This document shows positions 1 to 8,829 of a DNA stretch of 64,000 nucleotides, piece after piece. Origin of the DNA: Proteiniborus sp. MB09-C3 (GTDB lineage: Bacteria; Bacillota; Clostridia; Tissierellales; Proteiniboraceae); NCBI RefSeq assembly GCF_030263895.1, contig NZ_CP127161.1:2666001-2730000 (forward strand), given 5' to 3'. The first letter of the stretch is position 1. Each line of letters begins with the position of its first letter. The position numbers were made by a program, and so were the translations under genes. The notes under the pieces are model-generated. The model was not told the origin of the DNA. It made no database searches and saw nothing but the letters and a program-made list of their open reading frames with translations.

Positions 1-59
1 CTTGTACTACCACATAAACACACTATTTCTGGTCTATTTATTTCAAAGCACTCCTTCAT
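1..59 (-). CDS. Start of a deoxyribosyltransferase-like protein (partial)
   Basis: Only the first 19 codons are inside the window; the gene runs off the left edge. The start codon at 59 opens a frame that reads MKECFEINRPEIVCLCGST. The short hydrophobic strand followed by CLCGST resembles the N-terminal nucleotide-binding strand of nucleoside 2-deoxyribosyltransferase-like proteins, which are frequent cargo of mobile regions. It lies on the minus strand, downstream of repeat R1 in the transcription direction, exactly where another cassette gene is expected. The family assignment rests on one short motif and is tentative. Confidence 0.4.
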   Translation of the reverse strand, partial: MKECFEINRPEIVCLCGST

Positions 60-151
60 ATTTTTCTAATAATATGACTATCATTTTTTACTCTCGTTTC
101 ATCTTTTCAATGTCAAGTCAACTACTAACACAGTATTATGCTAAGAATTGA

Positions 152-297
152 AGGTAACGTCCCGTTTGTGCGACGTCCCTGAACCGGGCCCCAGAGATAG
201 ACCTCTAGGTGGAGCTTTGCTCCTGGTGAAGGGATGTGGCGCACATTACCCTAGGGATTGTGCCATAGTGCACCCTTGCGCAAATATAATGTTAGAC
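152..297 (-). repeat. attC-like recombination site R1
   Basis: About 146 bp with imperfect inverted ends: left GGTAACGTCCCG and TTGTGCGAC, right GCGCAAATATAATGTTAGAC. The interior contains smaller palindromes (GGAGCTTTGCTCC, GTGCAC) shared with the other copies. On the plus strand the right core GTTAGAC fits the integron consensus GTTRRRY. The sequence just right of it (TTAGACGAAGC) is roughly complementary to the left end of R2 (GTTTCGCCTAAT), as expected when the two ends of one cassette formed a single folded site in the circular form. Confidence 0.72.
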
Positions 298-319
298 GAA
301 GCGACGACTTACATCAAAT

Positions 320-1134
320 TTATTTAGCATTAGCATAAATAGTTTCTAGAATTATATCTGGTCCCTTTTCAAATATTTCTCTAAAACATGTCAATTCTTT
401 ATTATGGCTATTATAGTAACCTACAATAGAAAAAGTCCTGCAATAGCACCAAACTTGTCCCAAAACCTTCCGCTATTAGCCCTAGATAATATTTCATTCT
501 TTTTATCTTGAAAATCATTTTTCATTTCATAAAGCAATGTTGAGTATGCCTTTTCCTTTCTCTCTAGCATTTCCCTAGTTTCCCAATCAACTGACAAAAC
601 GTCTTTGCTAAAAGATAAGAAATGTGCGATGCCCTCGTTAAATACAATATATCGCAAGTTCATATTTGTTGAATCTTTAACATTGGGACTTTGATAAACC
701 TTATTTACATAAATATGCGCTATCTCATGAGTAATTAACTGAATAATGATTTCCAAAATTTTATCATCATTTTCGGAATAAGATCGCATTCGCTCTAAAT
801 CAAAAATTATACATTTGTTCCCTTCTTTATCATATCTGACCATTGCGTCATATGGTTCAGGTGAACCAACTATAATATATACAGTTACATCTTCTGCTAA
901 ACCACTATAACTACCAAAAAATTGTTCCCATACCTTCAAGTTTAATGGTTTAAAACTTTTTAGTGATTTTAATAACATTTCATAAATATTTTTGAGTCTA
1001 TCATAATTTTCTTTGGGTGGTTCCTGATATATATGTTTTCCAGGAATTATCGTCCTAAATATCCAATGATCTATTATATTATTCATAGATTTATCAGAAA
1101 AATATTGCTCAATTATTTTGGTATTTGATTTCAT
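320..1134 (-). pseudogene. HExxH metallopeptidase-like protein, frameshifted near C-terminus
   Basis: The frame from 1134 gives 237 residues ending at a stop at 421-423. It holds the zinc-binding motif HEIAH near residue 136 and a possible third ligand in NEGIAHFLS about 30 residues later, the pattern of a gluzincin-type zinc peptidase. After an A/T homopolymer near 431-436 another frame continues for about 37 codons (beginning SIVGYYNSHNKE) and stops at 320-322. The original protein was therefore probably about 270 residues, and one indel shortens it. A sequencing error in the homopolymer is possible. It is the single gene between sites R1 and R2, so it is cassette cargo. The substrate is unknown. 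Confidence 0.6.
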
Positions 1135-1165
1135 ATACTTTTATACCTCCACTATTAAAAGTTTC

Positions 1166-1301
1166 GCCTAATGTCCCGTATTTGCGACGTCCATGAGCTG
1201 GATAGACCCCTTGGCGGAGCTTTGCTCCCAGCGAAGGGATGTGGTGCACATTGCCCTAAGATTGTGACCGAGTGCACCCTTGTGCAAATATACTGTTATA
1301 G
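1166..1301 (-). repeat. attC-like recombination site R2
   Basis: About 136 bp and closely related to R1 in its interior (GGAGCTTTGCTCCC, GAAGGGATGTGGTGCAC, CCGAGTGCACCCTTG). Left end GCCTAATGTCCCGTATTTGC and right end GTGCAAATATACTGTTATAG pair as an inverted repeat. The right flank GTTATAGGA is complementary to the left end of R3 (TCCTATAAC), which defines the cassette carrying the 1386-2180 gene. Confidence 0.75.
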
Positions 1302-1385
1302 GAAGTGATGATCTTTCACACAAATAATCCTTTGCATAATAAAATCTTTCTTAATTAAAACTAAAAGTATAAATTATAAATATCA

Positions 1386-2180
1386 TTAAACATTAAACAT
1401 TTTACAATAAAGTCCTCTTATGTCATTTCTTAAGTGCGGATTATTCTTAATCAATAAATATATATATTTACTACCAATTTCATAGAAACTTATCCTGTTA
1501 AATTTGGGTTGAAGTTTAGATGCATTAGGCTTAAGACCAACTCTATTTCGCATTAAATTTTCTATATATCTTGCAAATCCTTCTTTCCATTCTTGCCATA
1601 TCATATACTCATAATCCAATTTATTTAATCTATCCCTCATCTGTCTATAGTAACTAATAACACCATCTAAATTTTCTTGTTCCAAATAATCCTCTACTTC
1701 AATCGATTTATTGACAAAAACCAAATCTTTATAGGGAAAAGGATGATTGATTTCCCACATATAATTATTTTCTTCCTTATATTTTCTTTCTATTTCTAAA
1801 TTTGCCCTAATATCTCTTTCACCATTTTCCCACTGGAAACAATGTACAAATTCATGGAAAATGAATATATATCCTTCAAGGCTATTAAAAGCTTCATCTG
1901 ATATGATTGCTGAGGATTTTCCATGATAAAAGTCTAGGGGAAATGCAGCTAAGACACCCTTTGGTATTGGCATTGATGTTGGCGATTCTAATTTATACTC
2001 ATACTTCTCACCAGATTCATTACGATCAAATACAAAGAATGTATTGTCTTCAACAAGTGTTACTGGATAAAGTTTTGACACTGAAATATCTATATCTTTT
2101 ACTTGTTTATGCAATTGTTGAAGCTTTTCTAGAGATAATAGAGTGTTAAAAACAAATTTTTCTTTTAACTTTTTATCCAT
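1386..2180 (-). CDS. HExxH metallopeptidase-like hypothetical protein
   Basis: The start is placed at the ATG at 2180, because GGGAGGGG lies 5 bp upstream; the in-frame TTG farther up would fall on that ribosome site. The 264-residue product contains FIFHEFVHCFQWENG with an HEFVH zinc motif, and a distal WKEGFARYIENL whose Glu could be the third ligand. I see no signal peptide or membrane segment, so a cytoplasmic zinc protein is likely. It is the only gene between R2 and R3. It is unrelated in overall sequence to the 320-1134 gene, although both are predicted metalloproteins. No named family is recognised. Confidence 0.65.
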   Translation of the reverse strand: MDKKLKEKFVFNTLLSLEKLQQLHKQVKDIDISVSKLYPVTLVEDNTFFVFDRNESGEKYEYKLESPTSMPIPKGVLAAFPLDFYHGKSSAIISDEAFNSLEGYIFIFHEFVHCFQWENGERDIRANLEIERKYKEENNYMWEINHPFPYKDLVFVNKSIEVEDYLEQENLDGVISYYRQMRDRLNKLDYEYMIWQEWKEGFARYIENLMRNRVGLKPNASKLQPKFNRISFYEIGSKYIYLLIKNNPHLRNDIRGLYCKMFNV

Positions 2181-2303
2181 AACAACCCCTCCCAATAATC
2201 AATATTTTAAATATATTCAATAATGAACATAAATCTACGAATGTGTAGCATTTAGCTTTCTTAAAACAAGACCTACAAAGAACTGCCCCGATATCATCAT
2301 GTC

Positions 2304-2418
2304 CTATAACGTTTTCGTGTTTGAGACGACTTTGAACACTGGAGGTGGCAAAAAGGTGTGTTGCGGCTTTTATCCAAGGGTCTGACCCTTCGCAACGAAC
2401 TCAAACACCTTGTTATAG
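2304..2418 (-). repeat. attC-like recombination site R3
   Basis: About 115 bp with a divergent interior, but the most symmetrical ends: CCTATAACGTTTTCGTGTTTGAG on the left pairs with CTCAAACACCTTGTTATAGG on the right. Interior GGTGTGTTGCGG and CCGCAACG-like arms give a long hairpin. The core sequences TATAAC and GTTATA are mutually complementary, and the flank GTTATAGGA again matches the left end of R4 (GTCCTATAAC). A spurious minus-strand ORF covering this site is not a gene. Confidence 0.7.
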
Positions 2419-2502
2419 GATGGCTCATGCTCCACGAATCCAAAGCCAACACGGATGTCGGCACCCTACACATATACTTGTTCAATCAACTCATTCTTCT
2501 CT

Positions 2503-3066
2503 CTATAGCACATTCTCTATTTGATTAAATAATTGTTCATAGTTCACCGATTCAAAATGGGTTGTATTCAAATCAATATAGACGCTATTATCAATATCAA
2601 GTCTATAACACTTCGAATCAAAAACCTTGGTCTTGTACTCATGAAATTCAGGTAGTTGGTGAATGTGACCTTGGTGCCTATCACCTGAATTGTCCCTTGC
2701 TTTGTATCTCTCATATAACGTTTCAGGCTCTGTGTAACACTGAATTTGCAACACCTTAAAATCCATATTGGATTTTAGTTTTAAGAAATTCTTCGTTGCC
2801 TCACCATTGTAAAAGTTACTTTCTACAATAAAAGGGTTGTTTGTCATAAGTAGTTTAGCTATGAAGTTGAATAACAAGTTATAGGTAGCTTTGCTTAATT
2901 GTAGCGACCATTGTCTATCTCCAATCCCTATGCTGTCAAATAACAACTCTTTTATTTCGTCTTTTGCAACAAGCGGGATTGAATATTTCTCGGAAAGCTT
3001 CTTACTCAATGTTGTTTTGCCCGTGCCGGGTGCTCCAGTTACAATTATCATCAATCTGTTCTTCAT
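2503..3066 (-). CDS. P-loop kinase / AAA-type ATP-binding protein
   Basis: The start is the ATG at 3066, with TGGAGGAAG a few bases upstream; a longer frame extends into repeat R4 and is not used. The 187-residue product begins MKNRLMIIVTGAPGTGKTTL, a clear Walker A motif at residues 11-18, followed by KDEIKELLFDS. A mid-protein FIVESNFYNGE and an arginine-rich lid-like segment (ERYKARDNSGDRHQGH) resemble small predicted kinases of the zeta-toxin/shikimate-kinase-like P-loop group. The phosphoryl acceptor is unknown. It is a single-gene cassette between R3 and R4. Confidence 0.75.
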   Translation of the reverse strand: MKNRLMIIVTGAPGTGKTTLSKKLSEKYSIPLVAKDEIKELLFDSIGIGDRQWSLQLSKATYNLLFNFIAKLLMTNNPFIVESNFYNGEATKNFLKLKSNMDFKVLQIQCYTEPETLYERYKARDNSGDRHQGHIHQLPEFHEYKTKVFDSKCYRLDIDNSVYIDLNTTHFESVNYEQLFNQIENVL

Positions 3067-3139
3067 GTTACTTCCTCCAAATGAAAATATTACTTTATCA
3101 ATCGACACGATGTCGCATTTAGCTTTTGCATCAGCTGTC

Positions 3140-3285
3140 CTATAACGTCCTATATTTGCGACGTCCCTGAGCTGGACCTCAGAGATAGACCCCCTGGCGG
3201 AGCTTTGCTCCCAGCGAAGAGATATGATGCACAATGCCCTAAGATTGCGCCCGAGTGCACCCTAGCGCAAATATATTGTTTATAA
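3140..3285 (-). repeat. attC-like recombination site R4
   Basis: About 146 bp, very similar to R1/R2 (CTGAGCTGGACC, GGAGCTTTGCTCCC, CGAGTGCACCC). Ends CTATAACGTCCTATATTTGC and GCGCAAATATATTGTTTATAAG form the outer stem. The right flank GTTTATAAGATG is complementary, with one extra T, to CTTATAAC at 3971-3978, so the cassette with the 3347-3835 gene ends there. Confidence 0.74.
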
Positions 3286-3346
3286 GATGTGGCGACTTCC
3301 TTTTCCTTAATCCTCATGTACAATAAGCAATGTATTTTAAATGGGG

Positions 3347-3835
3347 TTATATGACTTGATAATCTTTTATTTTAATAATCACATTTATTATCTCATTCAT
3401 ACTGACACCTTGTGGCAAATTTATAGCAAAATGAAATTCTTCCTCAGGACTTTCATGAATTTTTTCTTTGTAAATCTCAATTGCTAAATTAGGTTGGTAA
3501 TAATCTATAAGATAATCCTTAACCCCATAAATCTCTATATTATAATCATTAAAACGATCTAATTGTAAGTATTCTGCTTTTTCTTTTGATATAGTAGTTT
3601 CAATAAAAATGTAATCCAAGTTTAAACCAATATCTCCAAAACCTTCAATAGATAGGACAGGAATAGGAAAATATTCATCAATGAAGCCATCATTATGTTT
3701 AATAGAATGCATATTAAACCATCCTGCATTAGAATAACTAAAATTATATTTATCTAATATTAACTTTAAGTCTTTAAATTGACTATGCAAAGGCTCATAG
3801 ATGTTGTTTAGTTGCTCAATTGTCTTCAAATTCAT
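3347..3835 (-). CDS. Hypothetical cassette protein (162 aa)
   Basis: An intact 162-residue acidic protein with GGGGGTAAGG upstream of its ATG. It has alternating strands and helices, no membrane segment and no recognisable catalytic motif; the segment GLNLDYIFIETTISKEKAEYL looks like a globular beta-alpha core. It is the sole ORF between R4 and the presumed site at 3971, in the same orientation as all other cassette genes. Function is not assigned. Confidence 0.6.
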   Translation of the reverse strand: MNLKTIEQLNNIYEPLHSQFKDLKLILDKYNFSYSNAGWFNMHSIKHNDGFIDEYFPIPVLSIEGFGDIGLNLDYIFIETTISKEKAEYLQLDRFNDYNIEIYGVKDYLIDYYQPNLAIEIYKEKIHESPEEEFHFAINLPQGVSMNEIINVIIKIKDYQVI

Positions 3836-3970
3836 ATCCTTACCCCCACTGAAGTTTTTCTAGTAGAAAAAATTTGAACGCTAAATATTAACCTTACTCC
3901 ACAGCGTTCTACTGATATCAACATCTTTCTATCAACAAACTCCCTGTAAATTGCTCTGATATTGTCCGGT

Positions 3971-4075
3971 CTTATAACTTACTAGTGATTTAAAAAATAC
4001 ATAAGGCTTAGGGCAAGGACCTCTCCGAATGAGTTTAAATTATATGTAACAGAATCTTAAATCTAATGTTATTTA
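3971..4075 (-). repeat. Divergent attC-like site R5
   Basis: CTTATAACTTACTAGTGATTTAA on the left is partly complementary to TTAAATCTAATGTTATTTAG on the right, giving R and L arms around a central hairpin (GGCTTAGGGCAAGG). Its left core TTATAAC matches the cassette start at R4. The interior does not resemble R1/R2/R4, so this is a second attC subtype. It is less certain than the others. Confidence 0.45.
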
Positions 4076-4090
4076 GATTCCCTGCCCTAT

Positions 4091-4124
4091 GACCCAAAGG
4101 ACGACAGGGCTTCGCCCTTGGGTC
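4091..4124. terminator. Strong hairpin, possible bidirectional terminator
   Basis: GACCCAA and TTGGGTC flank AGGGC-TTCG-CCCT, so a stem of about 12 bp with a TTCG tetraloop can form. It is followed by TTTATAAAT. It lies in the 530 bp stretch between the last cassette gene and the truncated methyltransferase, where I see no ORF. It could also be part of a decayed recombination site. Confidence 0.4.
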
Positions 4125-4365
4125 TTTATAAATTAATATAAAAGTCGTCTAGATAAATATCGTAGTGCTGTAGCTAATAAACCTTGGCAGAAATAATAAT
4201 AAGGCAATAAAGGCAAAACTAATAATATTTTTTGTTATAACTCATATTTCTCTTCCTCTCAATAAAAAACATCAGCTAATAACTTAAATCGTTATGTCGT
4301 ATATTATAAAAATTACTCACTAAAGAAACTATAGATTATTCTTATAACCTACATTTAGATATTTT

Positions 4366-4883
4366 TTATTTCATAGCATAAATTGTAAACAGACCAGGTA
4401 TTTTTTTATTCTCATAACTTGGATGTTCATTAAACTCCCTTATTGTAAATCCTGCTTTAATAACTGCATTAATTATCTCACTTAACGTATAAAAGCGTAA
4501 AGAACAGTCGGGAAAAGAACTTTGCTCATCTTCATTGAAAAAACTTTTATATGCAACATCTCCATTGAAAATCTCTGAATTAAAATAATCACCACCTGTT
4601 TGTGGAACACTAAACATAAAAAAACCATTAGAATTTATTTTTCTGAAGGGATGGAAATCACTTAATATAAGTTGACCATTAGGCTTTAGTAATTCATATA
4701 TTGTCTCTACGAATATATCTATGTCACTAAAATAGTGTAATATCCCACCCTCTGCATATGCTATATCAAAAGAATTTCCAAAAATATTTATATTTGTTTC
4801 ACAAAAGTCACCAATTTCATATTTAATACCTACATTAGCACAATCAGCCAGTTCCATTGCATATCGTTTGTTTTCTTCTGATA
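4366..4883 (-). pseudogene. SAM-dependent methyltransferase, N-terminal half missing
   Basis: The frame reads back from the stop at 4366 into the IS3 end at 4884 with no start of its own. The first residues are ISEENKRYAMELADCAN, the usual region just after strand 2 of a class I methyltransferase. Next come IAYAEGGILHYFSDID (motif III-like) and LLKPNGQLILSDFHPF (post-motif), then a C-terminal HPSYENKKIPGLFTIYAMK. The SAM-binding GxGxG half should lie beyond the insertion, but the sequence right of the IS (after 6096) does not continue the frame. A deletion therefore accompanied or followed insertion. Family: YcgJ/UbiE-like small-molecule methyltransferase. Confidence 0.7.
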
Positions 4884-4957
4884 TGGATAGGTTACAATAA
4901 ACTAGACAATAAAAATAAGGTCATGTAAGCTATTAATAGAAAAAGGAGAGAGTTTAT

Positions 4958-5242
4958 ATGATAAAACGAGAAAGAAGAACCTATACCGAAGAATTCAAAG
5001 ATCAAATGGTAAAACTATACGAAAGTGGTAAGTCTAAGAATGATATTATAGCTGAATATGACTTAACACCCACCGCCTTTAATACCTGGATAAAAAGAAG
5101 CCAAACAACTGGATCTTTCAAGGAAAAAGATAATCGTTCCCCAGAGGAAAATGAACTAATAAAGTTAAGGAAAGAAAATCAACAGCTAAAAATGGAGAAT
5201 GATATTTTAAAGCAAGCAGCGCTGATATTAGGACGAAAGTAA
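4958..5242 (+). CDS. IS3-family OrfA, helix-turn-helix DNA-binding subunit
   Basis: 94 residues with AAAAGGAGAGAG upstream. The N-terminus RRTYTEEFKDQMVKLYESGK followed by DIIAEYDLTPTAFNTWIK is the transposase_8-type helix-turn-helix. The C-terminal half (residues 60-90) is a leucine-zipper-like coiled coil, LRKENQQLKMENDILKQA, used for OrfA/OrfB assembly. The stop at 5240-5242 lies immediately before the OrfB start, so translation is probably coupled or frameshifted into OrfB. Confidence 0.92.
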   Translation: MIKRERRTYTEEFKDQMVKLYESGKSKNDIIAEYDLTPTAFNTWIKRSQTTGSFKEKDNRSPEENELIKLRKENQQLKMENDILKQAALILGRK

Positions 5243-5244
5243 AT

Positions 5245-6078
5245 GTGATTAAGAGTAGTACCCACAAATACAGTGTATCAGCAATGTGCAAAGTCCTGCA
5301 AATTTCTAGAAGTACTTATTACTATGAATCAAAAGCTAAAGAATCTACAGATGAAATAACACTAAAAGTTATAGATATATTTAAAGCAAGTAGAAATAAC
5401 TACGGTACTAGAAAAATTAAAGTCGAGCTAAAAAAAGCAGGCTATATAGTATCTAGAAGAAAAATAGGTAGAATAATGAAGCAAAATGGCTTAGTATCAA
5501 ACTATACAGTTGCCCAGTACAAGCATCATGTGGATAAATGTAATGAATCAAAGATTGCTAATGAACTAAATAGAGAATTTAATACAGATGAACCTTATGC
5601 AGCTGTAGTCAGTGATTTAACATACGTTAGAGTTAATAAAAGATGGAATTATGTATGTTTCTTAGTCGACCTATTTAATAGAGAAATAATTGGTTATAGC
5701 GCTGGTCCTAATAAAGATGTACCTCTAGTTTATAGAGCATTTGCAAGGGTTAAAACTAAATTAGATAATATTACACTATTTCATACAGATCGAGGCAACG
5801 AATTCAAAAATAAAATAATAGATGAAGTCCTAGATACCTTCAAAATTAAGCGTTCTTTAAGCATGAAGGGCTGTCCCTATGATAATGCTGTAGCTGAAGC
5901 TACATTCAAGATATTTAAAACTGAATTCGCTAATAACTATCATTTTGAAAGCCTAGAGCAGTTAGAAATTATGTTAGCTGATTATGTAAATTGGTTTAAT
6001 AATATTAGGGTTCATTCAACACTAGGATATTTAAGTCCTAGACAATATAAATTACATAACCTTAAAAAAACTGTCTAA
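5245..6078 (+). CDS. IS3-family OrfB, DDE transposase catalytic subunit
   Basis: 277 residues beginning at a GTG that overlaps the TAAATG junction after OrfA. An N-terminal HTH_21-like segment (SRSTYYYESK, NNYGTRKIKVELKKAGY) precedes an rve-type integrase core. The DDE residues appear in VVSDLTYVRVN, LFHTDRGNEFKN and NAVAEATFKIFKTE. The length is normal and there is no internal stop, so the element may still be active. It ends 18 bp before the right inverted repeat. Confidence 0.93.
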   Translation: MIKSSTHKYSVSAMCKVLQISRSTYYYESKAKESTDEITLKVIDIFKASRNNYGTRKIKVELKKAGYIVSRRKIGRIMKQNGLVSNYTVAQYKHHVDKCNESKIANELNREFNTDEPYAAVVSDLTYVRVNKRWNYVCFLVDLFNREIIGYSAGPNKDVPLVYRAFARVKTKLDNITLFHTDRGNEFKNKIIDEVLDTFKIKRSLSMKGCPYDNAVAEATFKIFKTEFANNYHFESLEQLEIMLADYVNWFNNIRVHSTLGYLSPRQYKLHNLKKTV

Positions 6079-6294
6079 ATAAGTGTTGACTATCCAAAAC
6101 AGCATATTTTATGACACTAATTTAAAACTATTCAAATGGTAAGGTACTTTCGTGTGTAGTCCTTTATTACTTCTATATAATCCAACCTTTTCCTTCTTTT
6201 TCTGTTTTTTTAATTTTAATATTAATAACTATTACATGCATCAATATTGTTCATATTACTTCATATTCTGGCTTATCACATATTATATAAAAAA

Positions 6295-6313
6295 ACAGGT
6301 GTATATCACCTGT
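6295..6313 (-). terminator. Rho-independent terminator of the sigK 3' half
   Basis: ACAGGTG-TATAT-CACCTGT directly after the stop of the sigK fragment; read on the minus strand it is followed by a run of U residues (AAAAAA on plus). The same hairpin recurs after the second sigK relic at 26379-26398. Confidence 0.75.
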
Positions 6314-6745
6314 TTACATCAATGCTTTATTCAATTTCTTTATAGCTCTCTTTTCAATCCTTGATACATAAGACCTTGATATGCCTAACATCTTGGCTAT
6401 TTCCCTTTGAGTTTTACATCCACCATTTAATAGACCGTACCTAAGTTGAATTATGATTTTCTCTCTATCCTTTAACACTTTGTTCATCTTACAGTATAGT
6501 TTTTTTACTTGTATTTTTAAATCTACCTCGTCTATTACTTCATCTGGCTCTGTTCCTAATATATCTATTAATGATAGTTCATTACCTTCTTTATCTACAC
6601 CAATTGGATCCTGAAGAGAAACTTCTGACTTAGTTTTCTTACATGCACGAATAGTCATTAATATTTCGTTATCTATACATCTTGCTGCATATGTTGCTAG
6701 TCTTGTACCTTTACATCTATCGAATGTTGTTATTGCCTTAATAAG
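6314..6745 (-). pseudogene. sigK: 3' half of sporulation sigma factor gene sigK
   Basis: From 6745 the frame reads [20 protein letters not shown] then [10 protein letters not shown], the conserved region 2 end of SigK, and continues through region 3 ([18 protein letters not shown]) into region 4 ([20 protein letters not shown]). Upstream of codon LIKA the reading loses all similarity (YYVTLS), so the coding sequence is cut at about 6745. The N-terminal half is not in the window. In Bacillus and Clostridioides the same gene is split by the skin element and rejoined by a serine recombinase in the mother cell. Here a recombinase gene lies 38 bp away, so this is probably a split gene rather than a decayed one. 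Confidence 0.8.
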
Positions 6746-6783
6746 GCTTAATGTAACATAGTAACAACATACATATATCCTTA

Positions 6784-8355
6784 TTAAAATAACCAGTGTA
6801 CTTTTATTATTTGCTCGTCAGTTACCTTATTTCTTTCCCCAATTTCTATATAGTCGATAAGATCATTCACCATTTCATGGGTTAGGTTATTAAAATCTTT
6901 ATACTTCCTTATTGTTTTGATCCACTCGTCTATATTATCTGCTTTATTACTTATCTCTTTAATTTGCATATTAATATATTCACTTTTTTGCTCATAAACT
7001 CCTTTTTCTAGCATGAACTTTTTATTAAAATCAATAAATACTTCTTCTGAAATTATTCCTTTGAACTTATCAACGTATAGAGACTCTAATATCTGGGTTT
7101 GTTCTTGCAAATACATGTTCACTCTATTTAACTCTTTCTTGAAAACTTTTATCTTGTTATTAATCTCACTTTCTGCATGTAAAATACTAGCAGCATTATC
7201 TTCGTCTAAGTAAACATTTATATATTCTTTTATCTTCTTTGAAACAGCATCCTCAAGATTATCAAGTTTAATATAATGAGATGTACACATTTTATTCTCT
7301 TTTGGAGTCTTTAAATATAGTTTGCATCTTAAAAAAGGGTATTCACCTCTATCTTTGGAAGTTACGCCTTTTTGCATAGTTCCTCCGCAATCCAAGCATT
7401 TTACTTTAGTAGCAAATATATGTGCTTTACCTTTTTTAGTGCTTTTTTGTCTAGATTTAAAGCGTCTTTGTACTTCTAAAAAAACTTCTTCTTGAATAAT
7501 TGCTTCATGTGTATTTTTCACAATAATCCATTTTTGTTTTGGAATTTGAATATATTTTTTTGATTTATAACTTATTTTTTTGATTTTTCCCTGAGTCATA
7601 TGTCCAGCATATAATTGATTTTGAAGTATTCTTCTAACGGTGAGTCTATTCCATAGTATACTGCAGTTTAGAGTTTTTTTATAATTTAATCCTGACTTTC
7701 TTTTATAGAATGTTGGATTAGGTATTTGTCTAGTGTTCAACTCTTGTGTTATTTTTTGAATTCCAAAGCCTTCTAAATACCAGTTATATATTTGCCTTAC
7801 AATTTCAGCAGCTTCTTCATCCATTACGAGTTTATTATTATCAGCTGGATCTTTAGTATATCCATAAGCTGCAAAGGAACCAATAAATTTGCCTAATTTT
7901 CTTTTTACATCTAGAGCAGCTTTTACATTTTCCGAAATATCCTCACAAAACCATTCATTAGTCAATCCCATGATTTGTCTTTGTTTTTTATTTCCCTTGT
8001 TAGAAGTGTCAGCATTATCTACTAAACCAATAAACCTAATATTCCACTCTATAAATTTATTGTGCAAATATTTTTCTACTGCTTCCATTTCCCTAGTAAA
8101 TCTCGATTGGCTTTTGCATATAACAACATTAAACTTTCCATCCTCTGCATCTTTCAAAAGCCTATTCCATTCTGGTCTATCAGCATCTAGTCCTGACCAG
8201 TCGTCATCAGAATACACATCATATATTTCCCAATTATTTGCCAAAACATATCCTTCTAAAAGTGCCTTTTGATTTTGAATACTTTCCGATACCTCAGAAA
8301 TGTCAACCTTATTCTTATCTTCTTCTGAAAGTCTACAGTATAGAGCAGCCTTCAA
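6784..8355 (-). CDS. Large serine recombinase, candidate sigK-element excisionase
   Basis: 523 residues, TTG start at 8355 with GGAGGT about 11 bp upstream. The N-terminal resolvase domain has the catalytic serine in [10 protein letters not shown] (Ser9), the [11 protein letters not shown] helix and [14 protein letters not shown]. Next comes the recombinase domain ([39 protein letters not shown]), a zinc ribbon (CLDCGGTM, then [17 protein letters not shown]) and a coiled coil around residues 395-460. This is the architecture of SpoIVCA and other large serine integrases. Its position next to the broken end of sigK suggests it excises the intervening element during sporulation. Confidence 0.88.
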   Translation of the reverse strand: MKAALYCRLSEEDKNKVDISEVSESIQNQKALLEGYVLANNWEIYDVYSDDDWSGLDADRPEWNRLLKDAEDGKFNVVICKSQSRFTREMEAVEKYLHNKFIEWNIRFIGLVDNADTSNKGNKKQRQIMGLTNEWFCEDISENVKAALDVKRKLGKFIGSFAAYGYTKDPADNNKLVMDEEAAEIVRQIYNWYLEGFGIQKITQELNTRQIPNPTFYKRKSGLNYKKTLNCSILWNRLTVRRILQNQLYAGHMTQGKIKKISYKSKKYIQIPKQKWIIVKNTHEAIIQEEVFLEVQRRFKSRQKSTKKGKAHIFATKVKCLDCGGTMQKGVTSKDRGEYPFLRCKLYLKTPKENKMCTSHYIKLDNLEDAVSKKIKEYINVYLDEDNAASILHAESEINNKIKVFKKELNRVNMYLQEQTQILESLYVDKFKGIISEEVFIDFNKKFMLEKGVYEQKSEYINMQIKEISNKADNIDEWIKTIRKYKDFNNLTHEMVNDLIDYIEIGERNKVTDEQIIKVHWLF

Positions 8356-8444
8356 TTTTAATTATACCTCCTATTCGTAAACTTATGGGAGATATAACCA
8401 CCTACTTTATTCTAACCTAATTATAGCAAAATAGGTAGCTATAA

Positions 8445-8576
8445 TCAATTAATTAGTTTAGGCTCTTCCTTTTTCTTTATAAGTTTTATGATTATTTCGT
8501 TAAATTTTATTTTTCTTTTTTTATCATCATTGTTTTGAAAGTTTTCTTCTAATATTATTTTTGTATTTTCACTCAT
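8445..8576 (-). CDS. Small basic/acidic hypothetical protein (43 aa)
   Basis: ATG at 8574-8576 preceded by GAGGAGGGTTGTTG, a strong ribosome site. The product MSENTKIILEENFQNNDDKK followed by a lysine-rich tail has no hydrophobic segment. It is 89 bp upstream of the recombinase gene on the same strand and may be cotranscribed with it. The inverted A/T-rich sequence between them (CCTACTTT and AAAATAGG) could be an operator or a recombinase site. Function unknown. Confidence 0.5.
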   Translation of the reverse strand: MSENTKIILEENFQNNDDKKRKIKFNEIIIKLIKKKEEPKLIN

Positions 8577-8784
8577 CAACAACCCTCCTCTATTAACAAA
8601 ATTATCATTAAAGCCATTATTCTTGTCTCAATATTAATTTAAAATAACTTCTTACTGATTAATAATATATGATTGTAAAAGCTTGTATGATTACCTAATT
8701 AAGCATGTTCAATAGATATATCAGCAGGTTAATTTTATAGTTTTTTTCTTTACTAACTTTTCTCTAAATAAGCCAACAAAAAAA

Positions 8785-8803
8785 GATAGCCAACAAAGCT
8801 ATC
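8785..8803 (-). terminator. Terminator after ToxN-like gene
   Basis: GATAGC-CAACAAA-GCTATC with A residues on the plus side (U tract on the transcript), 27 bp downstream of the toxin stop. A related hairpin, AAGATAGC with GCTATCTT, follows the decayed second toxin gene at 10865-10888. Confidence 0.65.
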
Positions 8804-8829
8804 CTAATTTATATATGTTCCTATTAATT

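Larger units (their letters stand above)
4884..6096 (+). mobile_element. IS3-family (IS150-group) insertion sequence
   Basis: About 1213 bp bounded by imperfect inverted repeats: TGGATAGGTTACAATAAAC on the left, and the reverse complement of the right end reads TGGATAGTCAACACTTATTT. It contains the two consecutive ORFs of the group. No matching direct target repeat is visible at the two flanks, which agrees with a deletion on the right side that removed half of the methyltransferase gene. Confidence 0.85.

Noticed and set aside
152-297. R1-type repeats as ordinary MITEs or terminators
   Set aside because: They occur only between cassette genes in one orientation, and the flanks of each gene body are complementary to each other, which MITE insertion does not explain.
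2297-2485. Minus-strand ORF of 62 codons
   Set aside because: It is made of the attC-like site R3 and has no start signal or family pattern.
6152-6364. Plus-strand ORF of 70 codons after IS3
   Set aside because: Phe/Tyr-rich A/T sequence without ribosome site, overlapping the sigK terminator.
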